64,000 nucleotides of DNA from Psychrosphaera saromensis (GTDB lineage Bacteria > Pseudomonadota > Gammaproteobacteria > Enterobacterales > Alteromonadaceae): contig NZ_MSCH01000003.1 in assembly GCF_002954545.1 (NCBI RefSeq), positions 3,449,991 through 3,513,990 on the forward strand, written 5' to 3'. The notes under the pieces were generated by a model that was given only the letters and a program-made list of their open reading frames with translations, had not been told where the DNA came from and made no database searches. Made by a program: the position numbers and the translations under genes. Of this stretch, positions 29,271 to 38,220 are shown piece after piece. The first letter of the stretch is position 1, and the number at the start of each line of letters is the position of its first letter.

Positions 29271-31880
29271 CTACACAGCTTGCTGAACAATAACCTTGTC
29301 CGCCTTTTTCGTATACTGTTCCATCTTATGGAAATTTAAGTAACGATAGGTATCTGCCGCGGTTGTATTAATTTCATTCGCATAAACCATATATTCCGCA
29401 GGTGTAGGTAGCTTACCCATAATTGCACCAGCTGCAGCAAGTTCCGCTGACGTCAAATATACGTTTGCACCTTTACCTAAACGGTTCGGGAAATTTCGGG
29501 TAGAAGTAGAAAGTACCGTCGCATTGTCTGCAACACGCGCTTGGTTACCCATACATAAAGAACAACCTGGCGTTTCAATACGCACTCCTGCTTTACCGTA
29601 TATTGAGTAATACCCTTCTTCCGTTAACTGATCTCTGTCCATCTTAGTTGGAGGAGCAATCCAAGTGCGGGTAGGTAAACTCCCACCGAACTTTTCAATC
29701 AATTTACCCGCAGCTCTAAAGTGTCCAATATTGGTCATACAAGAACCAATGAATACTTCATCAATTTTTGTCCCTGCCACTTCTGATAATAACTTCGCAT
29801 CATCAGGATCATTTGGGCAACATACAATTGGCTCTTTAACGTCGGCTAAGTCGATTTCTAATATATGTGCATACTCAGCATCTGAATCTGCTTCCATTAG
29901 CTTAGGATCAGCTAACCATGCTTCCATTGCGTTAATACGGCGTTCTATAGTGCGGACATCGCCATAACCTTCACTGATCATCCATTTAAGCATAACGACG
30001 TTAGATGATAAATATTCGGCAACTGCGCTTTCTTCAACCTTAATCGCGCAACCTGCGGCGGAACGTTCAGCGGATGCATCCGACAACTCAAACATTTGCT
30101 CAACCGTCAGTCCTTTTAAACCTTCAATTTCTAATATACGCCCGGAGAACTCGTTAATTTTTCCGGCTTTAGCAACCGTTAACAACCCTTGCTTGATACC
30201 AAAATAAGGAATGGCATGAACTAAATCACGTAATGTTATACCCGGTTCCATTTCACCTTTAAAGCGAACCAAAATAGACTCTGGCATATCAAGAGGCATA
30301 ACCCCCGTTGCCGCAGCAAATGCAACTAAACCAGATCCAGCTGGAAAAGAAATACCTAAAGGAAAACGTGTATGTGAATCCCCCCCAGTACCTACGGTGT
30401 CAGGCAATAACATGCGGTTTAACCAAGAATGGATAATACCGTCACCTGGACGTAATGAAACACCGCCGCGATTCATTATAAAATCAGGCAGGGTATGGTG
30501 AGTGTTTACATCAATCGGCTTAGGGTAAGCCGATGTATGACAAAATGACTGCATGGTTAAATCAGCAGAGAAACCTAAACACGCTAAGTCTTTTAATTCA
30601 TCACGAGTCATAGGCCCAGTTGTATCTTGCGAACCAACCGTTGTCATTTTAGGTTCACAGTATTGGCCACCGCGAACACCGTCAACGCCACACGCTTTAC
30701 CAACCATCTTCTGAGCTAAAGTAAAACCTTTGGTTGATGCAATTGGATCAACTGGTTTAGCGAATAAGTCGGTTTCATCAAGTCCTAGCGCTTCACGAGC
30801 ACGAATAGTTAAACCACGACCGATAATGAGAGGGATACGGCCACCCGCTTGAACTTCATCTAATAAAACAGGGCTTAGTTCAAATGTTGCTATAACCTCA
30901 TCACCATTTTCACCTCGCGCTTTAACAACACCTTCATATGGATAAATGTCGATAACATCACCCATATTCATTTTTTGTACATCTAGCTCAATTGGTAATG
31001 CGCCGGAATCTTCCATGGTGTTGTAAAATATTGGCGCGATTTTCCCGCCTAAACAAACCCCTCCGCCTTTTTTATTTGGCACATGTGGGATGTCATCGCC
31101 CATAAACCAAAGCACTGAGTTAGTGGCAGATTTACGTGAAGATCCAGTACCAACAACGTCACCAACATAAGCCAGTGGAATTCCATCTTTTTGTAAGTCT
31201 TCAATTTGTGTAATTGGGCCAACAACGCCATCTTCGTCTGGCGTAATGCCTTCACGGGCAATTTTCAACATGGCTTTGGCGTGTAATGGAATATCAGGAC
31301 GAGACCAAGCATCAGGGGCTGGTGATAAGTCATCGGTGTTGGTTTCACCCGTCACTTTAAATACTTTTACTGTTATTTTCTCAGCAACTTTATCGCGGTT
31401 AGTAAACCATTCTCCGTTTGCCCAAGACTCCATTACTGATTTTGCAGCTTGATTACCAGCGTCGGCTTTTTCTTTAACATCAAAAAAGGCATCAAACATT
31501 AATAAGGTTTTCTTTAAACCTGTGGCAGCCGTATCAGCTAATTCAGGATCATCCAATAAATGGATCATAGGCTGGATGTTATAACCACCTAACATAGTCC
31601 CCAACAATTCTGTCGCTTTATCCGCTGACAAAATTGATGACGCGACTTCGCCTTTAGAAAGTGCGGCTAAAAAGCCCGCTTTAACGTAAGCGGCATCATC
31701 AACACCTGGAGGAACTCGGTTCGTGATTAAGTCTAAAAGAAACTCTTCTTCACCAGCAGGCGGATTTTTAATTAGTTCAATTAAAGCAGCCACTTGAGCT
31801 GCGTCTAATGGCTTTGGAACGATACCTTCTGCAGCACGTTCTTCAACATGTTTACGATATTCTTGAAGCACAATATTCAC
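29271..31880 (-). CDS. acnB: aconitate hydratase B
   Basis: An 869-residue AcnB (E. coli AcnB is 865). It has the N-terminal HEAT-like domain, the swivelling domain with '[20 protein letters not shown]' and the catalytic domains. The 4Fe-4S ligands are seen in [12 protein letters not shown] and [14 protein letters not shown]. It isomerises citrate to isocitrate, and 2-methylisocitrate in the propionate pathway. A second, divergent AcnB-type gene lies upstream on the same strand at 32532-35336. Confidence 0.97.
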   Translation of the reverse strand: MNIVLQEYRKHVEERAAEGIVPKPLDAAQVAALIELIKNPPAGEEEFLLDLITNRVPPGVDDAAYVKAGFLAALSKGEVASSILSADKATELLGTMLGGYNIQPMIHLLDDPELADTAATGLKKTLLMFDAFFDVKEKADAGNQAAKSVMESWANGEWFTNRDKVAEKITVKVFKVTGETNTDDLSPAPDAWSRPDIPLHAKAMLKIAREGITPDEDGVVGPITQIEDLQKDGIPLAYVGDVVGTGSSRKSATNSVLWFMGDDIPHVPNKKGGGVCLGGKIAPIFYNTMEDSGALPIELDVQKMNMGDVIDIYPYEGVVKARGENGDEVIATFELSPVLLDEVQAGGRIPLIIGRGLTIRAREALGLDETDLFAKPVDPIASTKGFTLAQKMVGKACGVDGVRGGQYCEPKMTTVGSQDTTGPMTRDELKDLACLGFSADLTMQSFCHTSAYPKPIDVNTHHTLPDFIMNRGGVSLRPGDGIIHSWLNRMLLPDTVGTGGDSHTRFPLGISFPAGSGLVAFAAATGVMPLDMPESILVRFKGEMEPGITLRDLVHAIPYFGIKQGLLTVAKAGKINEFSGRILEIEGLKGLTVEQMFELSDASAERSAAGCAIKVEESAVAEYLSSNVVMLKWMISEGYGDVRTIERRINAMEAWLADPKLMEADSDAEYAHILEIDLADVKEPIVCCPNDPDDAKLLSEVAGTKIDEVFIGSCMTNIGHFRAAGKLIEKFGGSLPTRTWIAPPTKMDRDQLTEEGYYSIYGKAGVRIETPGCSLCMGNQARVADNATVLSTSTRNFPNRLGKGANVYLTSAELAAAGAIMGKLPTPAEYMVYANEINTTAADTYRYLNFHKMEQYTKKADKVIVQQAV

Positions 31881-32116
31881 CTTTTAGTTATACCAATACA
31901 TTTACTTAATGTAATTCCGTTTCCATATTTACCAGAGACTAGAGTTTGATTAAGTATTTGTTATAAAAAAGCACCCACACTTGAATGTTACTTGAATTAA
32001 ATAATACTTATTTTAACCAGTGGAACAATAATACTTTAGGCTTAGATGGGGATAAAAGTACAGCCTAGCTGCAGCTATAAGTAGGAAATTTGAGTACACC
32101 AAGCTTTACGCTCCTG

Positions 32117-32466
32117 TCCATCGGGTGTTGGTCCATCCATTAACGTTGAGCTACAAGTTTGTACCTTTAGTACACCCTCCTTGGACATCTCGGCTTTGGC
32201 ATCCTGCGTCGCTCTACCTCCTAAATCCATTTAGTCGCAATCCATCGGGTGTTGGTCCATCCATTTAACGTTGAGCTACAAGTTTGTACCTTTAGTACAC
32301 CCTCCTTGGACATCTCGGCTTTGGCATCCTGCGTCGCTCTACCTCCTAAATCCATTTAGTCGCAATCCATCGGGTGTTGGTCCATCCATTTAAGGTTGAG
32401 CTACAAGTTTGTACCTTTAGTACACCCTCCTTGGACACCCTGTCCATCGGGTGTTGGTCCATCCAT
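32117..32466. repeat. 125-bp direct tandem repeat, about 2.8 copies
   Basis: Units begin with TCCATCGGGTGTTGGTCC at 32117, 32241, 32366 and 32443. Units 1 and 2 are 124 and 125 bases long and differ by a single-base indel. Unit 3 is shortened to 77 by an internal deletion, and unit 4 is only the first 24 bases. The near-identity means recent amplification. On the minus strand each unit reads as a short ORF starting MDLGGRATQDAKAEM. Confidence 0.93.
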
Positions 32467-32473
32467 GGACCAA
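32454..32473. repeat. perfect palindrome at the end of the tandem repeat
   Basis: TTGGTCCAT-CC-ATGGACCAA, two 9-bp arms. It resembles the palindrome AATCCAT-GG-ATGGATT at 53662-53677. Confidence 0.85.
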
Positions 32474-32503
32474 AAAAAAAGGCCACTCATTTGAGTGGCC
32501 TTT
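32472..32503 (-). terminator. terminator of the divergent aconitase gene
   Basis: AGGCCACTCA / TGAGTGGCCT is followed on the minus strand by a run of nine T, 29 bases past the stop codon at 32532. Confidence 0.85.
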
Positions 32504-32531
32504 GGTTATTCTTTGTTAACTTTTACAAAAG

Positions 32532-35336
32532 TTATACTCTTTTCACTGGTAACGCACCAGCACTAAATTTAGTGCTCATATCTACCGTTGGAGGTATAAA
32601 GTCAGTAAGAGTAATACCTTCTACTGCAGCCTTGTACTCTTCAATTGAAGGGAAACGACCTAATACAGCTGAAAGTACAACTAAAGGTGTTGAACCAAGT
32701 AATGACTCACCTTTTTTCTCTGCTGAGTCAGCTACTACACGGCCTTGGAACAAGCGTGTTGACGTTGCTATAACAGTGTCACCAGGTTCAGCTTTTTCTT
32801 GGTTACCCATACATAAATTACAACCAGGGCGTTCAAGGTACATGATGTTTTCGTACTTAGTACGAGCTACACCTTTAGGGTGTACATCATCAAATTCGAA
32901 ACCTGAGTATTTCTGTAGAATTTCCCAGTCACCTTCAGCTTTAAGCTCATCAACAATATTGTATGTTGGTGGCGCAATAACTAAAGGCGCTTTAAATGAT
33001 ACGCTGCCAGTTTGCTTTTCAATGTTACGTAACATTTGAGCAACAATTTGCATGTCACCTTTGTGAACCATACAAGAACCAACAAATGCTAAATCAACAG
33101 GTTTACCTTTGTAAAATGATACTGGACGAATAACATCATGCGTATAACGCTTAGATACATCGGCATTGTTTACATCAGGGTCAGCAACCATAGGCTCATC
33201 AATAGCGTCTAAGTCTACAACTACTTCTGCAAAGTACTTAGCATTATCGTCTGGCTTCAATGCTGGAACAGCACCAGATGTAATTTCTTTAATACGCTTG
33301 TCAGCTAGAGCGATCAAACCGTTAAGAGTTTGCGCTTCATTGTCCATACCCTTGTCGATCATTATTTGGATACGGCTCTTAGCAAGTTCTAGAGACTTAA
33401 CTAACGTTTCATCATTTGAAATACAGATTGAAGCTTTAGCTTTCATTTCTGCAGTCCAGTCAGTGAACGTAAATGCTTGGTCAGCCATTAACGTACCAAT
33501 ATGCACTTCAATTACTCGGCCTTGGAAAACGTTATCGCCAAACTGCTTAAGCATTTGAGATTGAGTTGCGTGTACTACGTCACGGAAATCCATATATGGT
33601 TTCATGTGACCTTTAAAAACAACTTTTACTGACTCAGGGATTGGCATAGTAGCTTCACCTGTAGCAAGTGCTAATGCAACCGTACCAGAGTCGGCACCGA
33701 ATGCTACGCCTTTAGACATACGAGTATGAGAGTCACCACCGATGATAATAGCTTGGTCATCAACAGTAAGGTCATTCAATACTTTATGAATAACGTCAGT
33801 CATTGCAAGGTAAACACCTTTAGGGTCACGTGCAGTGATAAGACCAAACTTATTCATGAAGCTCATTAATTTAGGAATATTAGCTTGTGCTTTACTATCC
33901 CAAACTGAAGCTGTGTGACAACCAGATTGGTAAGCACCATCAACAATAGGAGATATAACCATGGCGGCCATAGACTCTAATTCTTGAGACGTCATTAAGC
34001 CCGTTGTATCTTGAGAACCAACAATATTAACGGTTACTCGAACATCCGAACCTGCATGAAGAGCTTCTTCAGATGCAACACCAACAGAGTTTTTATTAAA
34101 TATTTTTTCAACAGCTGTAAGACCTTGGTCTGGAATTGAAATTTCTTTAGAAGGAGCAAATACTGGCTCCAATGCTACGCCAAGAGTTTCAGCTGCAAAG
34201 CTTTGTAGTTTTTTACCAAAGACGATAGCGTAAGAGCCACCCGCTTTCATAAATTCAACAGATTGTGGAGTGAAAGCTGAAGATACGTCAACAAGTTCTT
34301 TGTCGCCGTTATATAGCTTTTTCTCTTTAGTATTAATAGTAAGTACTGTGCCTGTTTCTACAGAATATACTTGCTCAAGTACTGGGTCACCACTGTCGTT
34401 AAGAACCGTCTTACCGTTTGCATCAACTTTCTTAACCCAGTTTTTAAGGTCAAGACCAATACCGCCAGTTACGCCAACCGTTGTTAAAAAGATTGGTGAA
34501 ATACCGTTAGTACCAGCAACAACTGGTGCAAAGTTAACGAATGGAATATAAGGACTCGCTTGCTCACCTGCCCATAATGCAACGTTATTAACGCCTGACA
34601 TACGAGATGAACCAACGCCCATAGTGCCTTTTTCAGCGATTAACATCACTTTTTTGCCTGGGTATTGTTTTTGAAGATCTTGGATTTCTGTTTGCGCTTC
34701 AGGAGAAATCAAGCACTTACCATGTAATTCACGGTCTGAACGAGAGTGCGCTTGATTACCTGGAGATAATAAATCGGTAGAGATATCGCCTTCACCAGCA
34801 ATATAAGTAACAACATCGATTTTTTCAGGAATTTCAGGAAGCTTGGTAAAGAACTCAGCTTTTGCATAACTTTCAAGAATAGCTTTAGCAATAACATTGC
34901 CAGCTTTATAAGCAGCTTCAAGACGGTCAGTGTCAGCTTCGTATAAAAATACTTGAGTCTCTAATACCTCAGCAGCAGGTTTTGCTACCGCTTCATTATC
35001 AGATAACGCTAAATCTAGAAGAACCTTAATTGAAGGTCCGCCTTTCATATGAGATAACAATTCAAAAGCAAACGTTGGAGTAATTTCTGCAACAACAGAT
35101 TCCCCAAGAATGATTTCTTTTAAGAACTCTGCTTTAACACCAGCAGCGCTAGTTGTACCTGGAAGCGTGTTGTATATGAAGAACTTTAATGAGTCTTCAC
35201 GATATTGGTTTCCAGTTTCTTTGATCTGGGCAATAATTTCAGATAATAACTCTGCGTTATCAATTGGCATAGGCGCCAATCCCAGGTCATTTTTACGACT
35301 TTCAATTTCCGCTAAATATTCTAAATACAGGCTCAT
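32532..35336 (-). CDS. divergent aconitate hydratase B-type enzyme
   Basis: 934 residues from the ATG at 35336 (MSLYLEYLAEIESRK), which has an AGAGAG ribosome site; longer in-frame starts lie in the leader. It has the same domain order as AcnB: swivel motif GTMGVGSSRMSGVNNVALW, catalytic GSQDTTGLMTSQELE and GGDSHTRMSKG, and iron-sulphur ligands in FVGSCMVHKGDMQ and ERPGCNLCMGNQEKA. All catalytic motifs look intact. It is about 65 residues longer than the neighbour and clearly divergent from it, resembling the longer AcnB forms I associate with Bacteroidetes (from memory). The substrate may be citrate or 2-methylaconitate. Confidence 0.85.
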   Translation of the reverse strand: MSLYLEYLAEIESRKNDLGLAPMPIDNAELLSEIIAQIKETGNQYREDSLKFFIYNTLPGTTSAAGVKAEFLKEIILGESVVAEITPTFAFELLSHMKGGPSIKVLLDLALSDNEAVAKPAAEVLETQVFLYEADTDRLEAAYKAGNVIAKAILESYAKAEFFTKLPEIPEKIDVVTYIAGEGDISTDLLSPGNQAHSRSDRELHGKCLISPEAQTEIQDLQKQYPGKKVMLIAEKGTMGVGSSRMSGVNNVALWAGEQASPYIPFVNFAPVVAGTNGISPIFLTTVGVTGGIGLDLKNWVKKVDANGKTVLNDSGDPVLEQVYSVETGTVLTINTKEKKLYNGDKELVDVSSAFTPQSVEFMKAGGSYAIVFGKKLQSFAAETLGVALEPVFAPSKEISIPDQGLTAVEKIFNKNSVGVASEEALHAGSDVRVTVNIVGSQDTTGLMTSQELESMAAMVISPIVDGAYQSGCHTASVWDSKAQANIPKLMSFMNKFGLITARDPKGVYLAMTDVIHKVLNDLTVDDQAIIIGGDSHTRMSKGVAFGADSGTVALALATGEATMPIPESVKVVFKGHMKPYMDFRDVVHATQSQMLKQFGDNVFQGRVIEVHIGTLMADQAFTFTDWTAEMKAKASICISNDETLVKSLELAKSRIQIMIDKGMDNEAQTLNGLIALADKRIKEITSGAVPALKPDDNAKYFAEVVVDLDAIDEPMVADPDVNNADVSKRYTHDVIRPVSFYKGKPVDLAFVGSCMVHKGDMQIVAQMLRNIEKQTGSVSFKAPLVIAPPTYNIVDELKAEGDWEILQKYSGFEFDDVHPKGVARTKYENIMYLERPGCNLCMGNQEKAEPGDTVIATSTRLFQGRVVADSAEKKGESLLGSTPLVVLSAVLGRFPSIEEYKAAVEGITLTDFIPPTVDMSTKFSAGALPVKRV

Positions 35337-35564
35337 TCGATACTCTCTATGATCATAAAGTGCTATTGATAAAGGCATTACCATAGTCAATTGGGACACT
35401 ATTATAGATGCCACATCGAATAAAAGGAATGGCTTGCAGTATAAATATTATAAACCGCGTGAATAGGTGATATTCACACGGCTTATAATTCAGATTTTAT
35501 AGGTGTTGCGTACAACATTTCAAAGCTTATTCCATTTAATTAAATGAAATTTATAAAAGAGTAC

Positions 35565-35930
35565 TTACTTTGAAGTACCACATTTACCTTCGCCACATTT
35601 AGCTTCTTTCTTAGCTTTATCGCCAGTTTTCGCTTTTTTGTCTGCGCCACATTTGCCTTCGCCACACTTAGCTTCTTTTTTAGCTTTCTTGTCTGCGCCG
35701 CATTTACCTTCACCACATTTAGCTTCTTTTTTAGCTTTTTTGTCTGCGCCGCATTTGCCTTCGCCACACTTAGCTTCTTTCTCTGCTTTGTCCGTTTCTG
35801 GCTCAGAAACTTCATAACCAGATGATAATTCTTGGTACTGGAATTGAGCAGCTTGAACACTTGTGATTGATGCTACGCCGATTGCTGCTATACCCATTGC
35901 TACTAAAGTTGTTTTCTTTAATGTTTTCAT
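35565..35930 (-). CDS. HvfA-like EGKCG-repeat peptide, probable RiPP metallophore precursor
   Basis: 121 residues from the ATG at 35930 (RBS AAGGGTAG). The signal peptide is MKTLKKTTLVAMGIAAIGVA-SITSVQA. A short linker (AAQFQYQELSSGYEVSEPETD) leads into four Lys-rich repeats with the core KCGEGKCG, eight Cys in all. Three repeats are near-identical 17-residue (51-bp) units EAKCGEGKCGADKKAKK. Exported peptides with EGKCG repeats are substrates of MNIO (DUF692) enzymes in Hvf-type systems, where the Cys become oxazolone/thioamide copper ligands. No MNIO, DUF2063 partner or DoxX-like gene is adjacent here. Start codons further upstream give a non-signal N-terminus and were rejected. Confidence 0.75.
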   Translation of the reverse strand: MKTLKKTTLVAMGIAAIGVASITSVQAAQFQYQELSSGYEVSEPETDKAEKEAKCGEGKCGADKKAKKEAKCGEGKCGADKKAKKEAKCGEGKCGADKKAKTGDKAKKEAKCGEGKCGTSK

Positions 35931-36183
35931 ATTATTTTCTACCCTTGTTTTATATAAGTTATTACAGTCCCTAATTAGACCTTGAACACTCAAAATAAAT
36001 TTCACTTTTAATTAATACCTGTTTTATTAATGAATTGGTACTTAATTAATAAGCTAAAATTTATTTAAAAAATCGAAGTAGCTGGCTTTATTACTTTCAA
36101 TTATTAATCAGCTAAATTAACTATAGTCAAAATTTTAAAACTTTGTCTATACTCAAAAATGAAAGAAGAACAGGAGTTCACTT

Positions 36184-36681
36184 ATGATTTTTGACAGCTT
36201 AAATACGTCATTTAGAGACAGCATGTCTGGCTTATATAACGAAGAATATTTCACTGAAGTATTTCAACGAGAATGGCATCGGATGCTAAGAGAAAGCGAT
36301 ACTTTATCTATCATCATGGTTCACCCTCATTTAGATATTGATGATCCTAACGACCAAGCATCATTTAAATTAATATCTGAAATTGTAGAGTCGTCTATAA
36401 AGCGAGCTTCTGATATTGCTTGTCGTTTTCAATCAAACCAAATTGCAATTGGCTTGTTCAATCTAGATCCACAGGGGACAGAAAAAATCATTAAAAGGAT
36501 CATTGATTCTTTAGACCCACAATCATCTGCACTTTTTGAACATGTGAATATCTCCATTGGCGCAGTTAATGTTTTACCTAACAGCCAACTGCATATAGAT
36601 AAAATTTTTCAACGCACTGAAATATTAGCCGACATGGCCCAATTAAAAGGTAAAAACACTTACCAATGTGAATCGCTTTAA
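36184..36681 (+). CDS. degenerate GGDEF-like protein
   Basis: 165 residues that follow the GGDEF fold from its first motif (RDSMSGLYNEEYFTEVFQREWHR, compare D-x-LTGL-N-RR-F). The fold continues through the central strand and the C-terminal 'VNISIGAVNVLP' and 'ILADMAQLKGKNTYQ' segments. The catalytic GGDEF tetrad position reads RFQSNQIAIGLF, so it cannot make c-di-GMP in the usual way. It is likely a binding or regulatory remnant. There is a good ribosome site (AGGAG, 8 bases). A terminator follows at 36719-36757. Confidence 0.72.
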   Translation: MIFDSLNTSFRDSMSGLYNEEYFTEVFQREWHRMLRESDTLSIIMVHPHLDIDDPNDQASFKLISEIVESSIKRASDIACRFQSNQIAIGLFNLDPQGTEKIIKRIIDSLDPQSSALFEHVNISIGAVNVLPNSQLHIDKIFQRTEILADMAQLKGKNTYQCESL

Positions 36682-36718
36682 GACTCGTCCAAAACACAAA
36701 CTAACTATTTCAAATAAC

Positions 36719-36757
36719 AAAAAAGCCGATAACTAGCATCTAGTTATCGGCTTTTTA
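36719..36757. terminator. bidirectional terminator
   Basis: AAGCCGATAACTAG / CTAGTTATCGGCTT with flanking A- and T-runs, between the convergent GGDEF-like gene and tyrS. Confidence 0.85.
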
Positions 36758-36799
36758 TTTAACAATTAATTGCTAATGTAAATCGGGTATAAAAATAGA

Positions 36800-37999
36800 T
36801 TAAACCAGTTTGATTTTGCCAAACTTACGTTTACCTACCTGATAAATATCTTCACTGCCTAATTCAATAATTAATTTAGTGTCTTCAATTTTATCTTTAC
36901 CGTTTAACTTAACCGCACCTTGTTTGATCATACGGTTAGCTTCTGAGGTACTCGCAACTAAACCAGCTTCTTTTAACAAATTAGTTAATGGCATTGGCTC
37001 ACCAGCGGTCACGGTGAATTCTGGAATTTCATCTGGCAATGCATTCTTTTGGAAACGCTTAATGAAATCTTGATGAGCTTGTTCAGCATCATCATCACTG
37101 TGAAAACGTGCAATTAACTCTTTAGCAAGGTCAATTTTAAAGTCTCTTGGATTTGCGCCCGCTTCAGCTTTGGCTTTTAACTCTGCAATTTCAGTTAATG
37201 GACGGAAGCTTAGTAATTCATAATAACGCCACATCAACTCGTCAGAGATAGACATAACTTTACCAAACATATCGTTTGGTGCATCAGTAATACCAATATA
37301 GTTATTCAGTGACTTAGACATTTTCTGAACGCCATCAAGGCCTTCTAAAAGTGGCATCATCAATACAGTTTGTTGACGTTGGCCTTCTTCTTTTTGTAGT
37401 TCACGACCCATTAACAAGTTAAAACGTTGGTCCGTTCCACCAAGCTCTACATCCGCTTTAAGTGCCACAGAATCCCAACCTTGAACTAACGGATATAAAA
37501 ATTCGTGAATCGCAATTGGCTGTCCACCAGCATAACGTTTTTTAAAGTCATCACGCTCAAGCATACGTGCAACGGTTTGACGAGCAGCAAGCTTGATCAT
37601 ATCTGCAGCACTAAATTGGTCAAACCAAGTTGAGTTAAACGCCACTGTGGTTTTAGCAGGATCTAATATTTTAAACACTTGTTCTTTATAAGTTTCAGCA
37701 TTTTTAAGTACGTCTTCTTTTGACAAAGGCTTACGTGTCACGTTTTTACCCGTTGGATCGCCAATTAGTCCGGTGAAGTCACCAATCAAAAATATAACTT
37801 CATGACCTAGGTCTTGAAAGGTTTTTAATTTATTGATTAATACCGTGTGACCTAAATGCAGATCGGGAGCTGTTGGATCAAAGCCTGCTTTGATTTTAAG
37901 AGGTTTACCCTCTTTCAATTTGGCGATTAAATCGTCTTCTGGCAAGATCTGGTCTGAACCACGTTTAATTTCTGCTAATGCTTGAGTTATATCTGTCAT
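36800..37999 (-). CDS. tyrS: tyrosyl-tRNA synthetase
   Basis: A 399-residue class I synthetase of the TyrRZ subgroup. The HIGH-like motif is [13 protein letters not shown], followed by [14 protein letters not shown]. The KMSKS motif is [15 protein letters not shown]-terminal S4 RNA-binding domain (about 335-399) is present. It charges tRNA-Tyr. Confidence 0.96.
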   Translation of the reverse strand: MTDITQALAEIKRGSDQILPEDDLIAKLKEGKPLKIKAGFDPTAPDLHLGHTVLINKLKTFQDLGHEVIFLIGDFTGLIGDPTGKNVTRKPLSKEDVLKNAETYKEQVFKILDPAKTTVAFNSTWFDQFSAADMIKLAARQTVARMLERDDFKKRYAGGQPIAIHEFLYPLVQGWDSVALKADVELGGTDQRFNLLMGRELQKEEGQRQQTVLMMPLLEGLDGVQKMSKSLNNYIGITDAPNDMFGKVMSISDELMWRYYELLSFRPLTEIAELKAKAEAGANPRDFKIDLAKELIARFHSDDDAEQAHQDFIKRFQKNALPDEIPEFTVTAGEPMPLTNLLKEAGLVASTSEANRMIKQGAVKLNGKDKIEDTKLIIELGSEDIYQVGKRKFGKIKLV

Positions 38000-38117
38000 C
38001 TTCTACTACAAAGGCACTTGGCCAATAAATTCATGTGAGGTAATGCCAGAAGTTTACTGGATATTAGCCAATAAAGTAACCTAGCTAGATTAAAAATTTG
38101 AATTAAAATGACAGAAT

Positions 38118-38145
38118 AAAAAAAGCTAGTTACATGAACTAGCTT
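38118..38145 (-). terminator. terminator downstream of the S10 peptidase gene
   Basis: AAGCTAGTT / AACTAGCTT is followed on the minus strand by a T-run. A second strong hairpin (TTTACCTTTGG / CCAAAGGTAAA at 38174-38214) lies between it and the stop codon. Confidence 0.75.
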
Positions 38146-38220
38146 AGTTTGGTTTAGTTTAATTTAGTGTCTATTTACCTTTGGGGTTTAACGGCAAGGT
38201 TAACCAAAGGTAAATCCTTA

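Larger units (their letters stand above)
31881..32531. other. spacer between the two aconitase genes with tandem repeats
   Basis: This 651-base region carries the acnB promoter at its left (AT-rich 31881-32050). It also holds a 125-bp tandem repeat block (32117-32466), a perfect 9-bp-arm palindrome (32454-32473) and a terminator (32472-32503) for the upstream aconitase gene. No convincing protein gene is present. Confidence 0.7.

Noticed and set aside
32117-32466. Possible CRISPR array
   Set aside because: The repeat unit is 125 bp, directly adjacent with no unique spacers, and no cas gene is near.
32374-33039. Long plus-strand reading frame of 221 codons
   Set aside because: It lies over the repeat block and the end of the divergent aconitase gene in antisense; the aconitase frame is clearly the coding one.
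32532-35336. Divergent aconitase as AcnA/AcnD type
   Set aside because: The domain order, with the swivel domain before the catalytic core, and the GSCM/GCNLCMGN motifs fit AcnB, not AcnA or AcnD.
35540-35860. Lys-rich minus-strand reading frame
   Set aside because: It is the shifted-frame image of the EGKCG repeats; the frame with a signal peptide and Cys motif is the real one.
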